Made by a program: the position numbers and the translations under genes | Shown: in pieces, positions 60,855 to 64,000 of the stretch | Numbering within the stretch: position 1 is the first letter of the stretch | How the letters are laid out: each line of letters starts with the position of its first letter | The notes under the pieces: model-generated | What the model was told of the DNA's origin: nothing | Seen by the model: only the letters and a program-made list of their open reading frames with translations | The model's database searches: none | Source of the DNA: JAHBVL01 sp963712055 | GTDB lineage: Bacteria > Chloroflexota > Chloroflexia > Thermomicrobiales > UBA6265 | Direction: 5' to 3' | Assembly: GCA_963712055.1 (NCBI GenBank) | Contig: CAVQGN010000002.1 | Coordinates: 186,001 to 250,000, forward strand | DNA: 64,000 bases

Positions 60855-61484
60855 ATGCTGAAGGGATTGCTCAAGGTCGGGTATGTTGTCGGCGCAACCA
60901 CTGCCGTCGCCCTGCTTGGAAAGCGAGTGACAAACGGCGGAACGACTGACTTCGACCGGCGCATGACCCTCAAACTGCAGACGATCGACAACCCGACTTT
61001 CGATAGAACGATGCATGTGGTCTCTTGGCCCGGGTTTCCACCGCAGAGCAGGGTCATTCCGTGGGTACTGCCTGCTGCGATGCTCTCAGTCGGGAGCAGC
61101 CTGGAAGCGCTCTTCCAATTGTTGGCATGGGGAACGGGAGCGATATCGGGACTGGTCAAGCGAGTCGTGCAACGACCTCGGCCGTCCGATCCCGATATCC
61201 GGGTGACAGAAGCAAACATCGGCGGTTCGAGTTTTCCGTCTGGGCACGTAATTATCTACACCGGGGTCTATGGCTTTTTCGCCTACCTGGCTCATTGCTA
61301 TGTCCCGTTCACATGGCTGCGCCGATTGATCGTGGGCGGATTGACCGCGATGATCGCTCTCGTCGGTCCGAGCAGGGTCTACCTCGGACATCACTGGTTT
61401 AGCGATGTCGTGGCGTCATATCTGCTGGGAACGAGTTACCTGGTGGTCCTGACCTCGATTTACCGGCGGGTGAAAAACGGATGA
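60855..61484 (+). CDS. PAP2 family phosphatase
   Basis: 209-residue membrane phosphatase. Membrane helices and the three PAP2 motifs are present: KRVVQRPRPSDPD (motif 1, K-x6-RP), SSFPSGHVI (motif 2) and SRVYLGHHWFSDV (motif 3, SR-x5-H-x3-D). Such enzymes dephosphorylate undecaprenyl pyrophosphate or phosphatidate outside the membrane. The frame extends upstream to 60720, but ATG 60855 preceded by TGGAGA is the better start. It overlaps the glycerophosphodiesterase gene by 4 bases, suggesting joint work in lipid turnover. Confidence 0.88.
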   Translation: MLKGLLKVGYVVGATTAVALLGKRVTNGGTTDFDRRMTLKLQTIDNPTFDRTMHVVSWPGFPPQSRVIPWVLPAAMLSVGSSLEALFQLLAWGTGAISGLVKRVVQRPRPSDPDIRVTEANIGGSSFPSGHVIIYTGVYGFFAYLAHCYVPFTWLRRLIVGGLTAMIALVGPSRVYLGHHWFSDVVASYLLGTSYLVVLTSIYRRVKNG

Positions 61485-62482
61485 GCGCGAGATTGACAAA
61501 CCGACCGGAAATTGTCGGGCATGGCGGCGCAGCCGGTTTTTATACGAGCAACTCGGCAGCGTCGATTCAGAAAGCAGTAAAACTGGATGTCGATCGGGTC
61601 GAGGTCGATGTGCAGCGATCAGCCGACGATCAACTCTTCCTCTTTCACGACAACGAGATCCAGATTGCTGGAAAAACGGTTCCGGTTCGCTTGCTGACCC
61701 TGGCCGATATGCAATCCCTCTATCCGGAGGTGATCACATTGTCTGAGGGGTACGAAATTGTCGCGGGCAAGAAACCGCTGATGCTCGACATCAAGACGCG
61801 GGGCTCTGAAGAATTGCTGGCGGAGGCGATCCGCTCGATGCGGACCGATGATGATGTTTCGGCTTCGAGCACTCACGGACGGACGTTGCGCATCCTTCGG
61901 CACGAGTTTCCGAAGATGAAGCTGGCGCTTTCGCGTGGTCATTCGCTTACCAAATTGCCAAGTCCTGATCTGCAGCGGCTGGGAGGACAAACGATTGCGT
62001 CCGGGCAGCTTCTCTTGCAGCGGCTGATCCTGCGCGCGATCGGCGCCGATCAGGTCTCGCTTCACCATCATCTCTGCCAACCGAGTCTGGTGCGGAGCTT
62101 GCAGGCCAAAGGCATCTACGTGAACGCCTGGACCGTCGATCGCCCAAGAGAGATCGAACGGATGCTGGCGGTAGGGGTCGACGCGATCATCTCGAACCGA
62201 CCAGATGTGGTGCAGGAGGCAGTAGGTTTCAACCACCTGCCCGCGAAAAACCGGAACTCAAGCCAGTGCAGCGCGCGCTCAGCGCGTGAAACTTCGTTTG
62301 TCGGTTCGCGCGGAGTTTCCGGGTCCTTATCTGCGTCGTCACCGATGTGCGCAAAAAAGGCCAAGAGACCGGCCCCAACTCCCGAGGAGATGTTTCAGAT
62401 GTGCGCGCCGCGAAACAACGGTTGCCAGCGACCTGGTCGGCCGATCAAACTGCCTGGCTTCCATTTTTCGCTCTCCTCGTAG
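61481..62482 (+). CDS. glycerophosphodiester phosphodiesterase family protein
   Basis: GDPD domain (about residues 8-246): IVGHGGAAGF at the N terminus, VDRVEVDVQRSADDQLFLFHDNEI with catalytic Glu/Asp and second His, LMLDIKT, and VNAWTVDRPREIERMLAVGVDAIISNRPD near its end. Family members cleave glycerophosphodiesters to sn-glycerol 3-phosphate. The catalytic HR motif of the usual HRG reads HGG here, an oddity. Residues about 250-333 have no recognisable domain and an Arg/Ser/Cys-rich composition, consistent with loss of an original stop and read-through into non-coding sequence. Coupled to the PAP2 gene by an ATGA overlap. Confidence 0.82.
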   Translation: MSARLTNRPEIVGHGGAAGFYTSNSAASIQKAVKLDVDRVEVDVQRSADDQLFLFHDNEIQIAGKTVPVRLLTLADMQSLYPEVITLSEGYEIVAGKKPLMLDIKTRGSEELLAEAIRSMRTDDDVSASSTHGRTLRILRHEFPKMKLALSRGHSLTKLPSPDLQRLGGQTIASGQLLLQRLILRAIGADQVSLHHHLCQPSLVRSLQAKGIYVNAWTVDRPREIERMLAVGVDAIISNRPDVVQEAVGFNHLPAKNRNSSQCSARSARETSFVGSRGVSGSLSASSPMCAKKAKRPAPTPEEMFQMCAPRNNGCQRPGRPIKLPGFHFSLSS

Positions 62483-62880
62483 TTCAGCTGAACCGGCATA
62501 TTGTCTGGGTGAAGGCAACAGTCGTTTCCGACCAGGGATGTTCGGATAGTGAGCGAGTCGCACCCTCGATCTCCTGATGAATCTCGCTGGGACCGATCTC
62601 GTGAGAAGTGGATGTCAAGTAGGGAAGGAGGCATGGCTGCAACGCGCTAACTCAACTTCATCAACCTATGTATGGTCCAGACACATGGTGAACAAGTGTT
62701 CACTAGTTTTCAAATTCGGACACGAATGGAGCAGTGCGACATGGATGCCGCGTGCGTATCCTGACCGCTGACAACTGGAGATCCTCCTCCGCTACTCCAT
62801 ATAGCAGGTTGCTCGGCTGATTCTCGGCATGCTTCAATTGCAGACTAGCCAAAGATTTCGGTAGTACGGAGGTTGTCGAC
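62483..62880 (+). other. intergenic stretch with an SOS-like palindrome
   Basis: 398 bases without a credible gene; short frames in it lack ribosome sites and homology cues. It begins with a 12-base palindrome GTTCAGCTGAAC (62482-62493), contains the SOS-like site at 62689-62702 and ends in the CGGAGG ribosome site of the FkbM remnant. It marks the switch from core genes to an accessory tail of lower GC. Confidence 0.6.
62689..62702. promoter_or_regulatory. candidate second SOS box
   Basis: TGAACAAGTGTTCA; its core GAACAAGTGTTC (62690-62701) is the exact reverse complement of the core of the lexA operator. The outer pair is T/A instead of C/G. It lies 179 bases before the FkbM-like remnant. 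Confidence 0.5.
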
Positions 62881-63565
62881 GTGACGAACGCCATTTCATC
62901 GCTTTGGCAGTGGCATCTCAAACCGCGACTTGTGGGCGCCCTTTCAATCCCTCAAACTGCCATGCCAACAAGTCACTTCGGCTCAAAATACGGTGGGCGA
63001 TGGATACCTTCCAAGATGCTCACGCAGGACTCGCTTGTTTATGCGGCCGGTGTCGGGGAGGATGTTAGCTTCGAGTTGGAGGTCTCAAGACACTTCGGAT
63101 GTCGAATTGTCCTTTTCGATCCTACACCCAAGGCTATTTCTTACATCGAAACAATCCGTGATCAATTCGATGTCGGCATCAGCATCGAACCGTTTGGGTC
63201 GTGGGTCAAAACCATGAACCTGAAGTTCTTTCCGCCAGCCGATCCATCACACGCCAGTTTCTCAGCGCTGAATCTCCAAAGCACATCGGAACCCGTCTCT
63301 AGCGAGTGGACGATCTTGGCTCAATGCGGCGAGACTGGGCCACGACCATATTGACATGTTGAAGCTCGATATTGAGGGGGCCGAGAACTACGTCATACCG
63401 AAGATGCTAAGTGACGGGATGCTCCCGTTAATTCTAATTGTCGAGTTTGATCAACCCTACCCGCTTTCTGAGACCAGAAAGGTTGTCAAACAGCTGGCTG
63501 CAAATGGTTACGAGCTCCTCCATCAAGAGGGATTCGATTTTACGTTTGTTCTGCAGAAATTCTAG
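62881..63565 (+). pseudogene. FkbM family methyltransferase, broken by a frameshift
   Basis: Two adjoining frames make one methyltransferase. The first part (62881-63354) has VYAAGVGEDVSFELEVSRHFGC and LFDPTPKAI, the SAM-binding start of the FkbM family; its frame then ends at a stop after an unrelated tail. The second part resumes in the next frame and holds GHDHIDMLKLDIEGAENYVI, the family's characteristic LKxDIEGAE motif, then continues to the natural end at 63565. The shift must lie about 63250-63330. GTG start is preceded by CGGAGG. Sequence error is the alternative. GC is lower than the core genes, suggesting acquisition. Confidence 0.8.
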
Positions 63566-63618
63566 AACCTGCTATGTTCAACGTCGCCGAAGTCACGACG
63601 TCACAATTTGTTTTTCCG

Positions 63619-63999
63619 TCAAGAAACACTTAGGTTGGCGGAACCACGTTCCCGACGGTGGACACAACGTGACGCAAGCGGTGCGGGAATTGAGGAGCAG
63701 GCCAGTCGAATGTGCTTGACGCAGACCTGCTCCTCAGTGCAGTCGGAACACTCAAGGTCGGTGCATCTGGAGGTCGATTCGACGACGCACCAGTTGAAAC
63801 CGTCGAGCAGCGTCAAGCAAATACATTCGCCATTCCCGCAAGCGGCCGGACTCGGAAAGCAGTTTTGCGATTCCGAGGGACAGGTTCCAGCGGGAGTATC
63901 GACGCAGCTTCCGCCCTGGCAAATGCCACTGCAACAAGCCTCATGGCTGGAACAAGCCTCGCCAGTAGCAGCCCCACAGCGGCCATCGCCGCTGCAGCA
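63619..63999 (-). CDS. cysteine-rich protein, C-terminal part
   Basis: The frame is open from the right edge of the window to a stop at 63619, giving 126 residues with no start inside. It contains 20 Cys, spaced in patterns such as CCSGDGRCG, ACCSGICQGGSC, ACGNGECIC and CSDCTEEQVC, like secreted proteins with multiple disulfides or EGF-like/Cys-rich repeats. Its 5' end, including any signal peptide, lies outside. Function unknown. The last 25 residues are Arg/Ser-rich without Cys. It is convergent with the FkbM remnant. Confidence 0.7.
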   Translation of the reverse strand, partial: CCSGDGRCGAATGEACSSHEACCSGICQGGSCVDTPAGTCPSESQNCFPSPAACGNGECICLTLLDGFNWCVVESTSRCTDLECSDCTEEQVCVKHIRLACSSIPAPLASRCVHRRERGSANLSVS

Positions 64000-64000
64000 A

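Noticed and set aside
60652..60855. 68-residue extension of the DUF2085-like protein and 45-residue extension of the PAP2 protein
   Set aside because: Both would overlap each other on opposite strands; internal starts with AAGGAG and TGGAGA fit better.
62577..62771. 64-codon plus-strand frame in the accessory gap
   Set aside because: No ribosome site, no motif, and composition like non-coding sequence.

Overview
The window reads as chromosomal DNA from a high-GC (roughly 60% by eye) bacterium. The best guess is Chloroflexota near the Thermomicrobia. Supporting signs are a Firmicute/Actinobacteria-type SOS box at lexA, a T-box at pheST, FhaA/FhaB-type FHA proteins, an HspR-like repressor beside dnaJ, a DUF951 gene, a K+-independent membrane pyrophosphatase, a Ser/Pro/Ala/Val-rich insert in SecD and frequent GTG/TTG starts. 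The phylum call is inference; the gene content is read directly. About 55 genes are packed tightly, often with 4-base ATGA overlaps. Apart from the last 1.5 kb the region is housekeeping core genome with no prophage, insertion sequence or CRISPR array.

Layout. 1-1750: 3' end of gpmI and convergent eno. 1839-6988: T-box(Phe)-pheS-pheT-hisD. 6985-10060 (minus): ruvA, an amidohydrolase, a membrane-anchored PP2C-like protein and rpe. 10156-14275 (plus): two FHA proteins, a VanW-type wall protein and a family 2 glycosyltransferase. 14279-20094 (minus): PDZ/radical-SAM protein, prmA, sugar-phosphate nucleotidyltransferase, tRNA-Glu, comEC, comEA. 20244-26943: mfd, convergent mutS2, and lexA divergent from mutS2. 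27044-32000: DUF4126 protein, dnaJ, hspR, purA, fabZ, glycosyltransferase. 32038-35401: a four-gene membrane-maintenance module (zinc-ribbon membrane protein, DUF4178-like protein, PspA, SPFH/zinc-ribbon protein). 35621-43230: gyrA, membrane protein, histidinol-phosphatase-like PHP protein, nadD, secD, secF. 43458-48946: hppA, FAD oxidoreductase, MBL hydrolase, pyrB. 48947-49452: a gene-free patch with a tandem ~145-base repeat. 49453-51475: ybaB, DUF951 gene, MFS transporter. 51535-60651 (minus): recN, amidinotransferase-like enzyme, orphan molybdenum hydroxylase subunit, ricT/PSP1, holB, NERD-like protein, DUF2085 protein. 60855-62482: PAP2 phosphatase and glycerophosphodiesterase. 62483-64000: an accessory tail with a frameshifted FkbM methyltransferase and a cysteine-rich protein cut by the window edge.

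How the parts fit. DNA repair and recombination genes recur (ruvA, mfd, mutS2, lexA, recN, holB). lexA and mutS2 share a back-to-back promoter region with one consensus SOS box, and a second site with the identical 12-base core lies at 62690-62701. The FHA/VanW/glycosyltransferase block and the facing PP2C-like gene resemble the actinobacterial cell-wall phospho-signalling cluster, but no kinase is present and the phosphatase has lost most metal-binding aspartates. The PspA/SPFH module is the best candidate for an under-described system. Many promoters here are extended -10 elements (TGnTAnnnT) without a clear -35.
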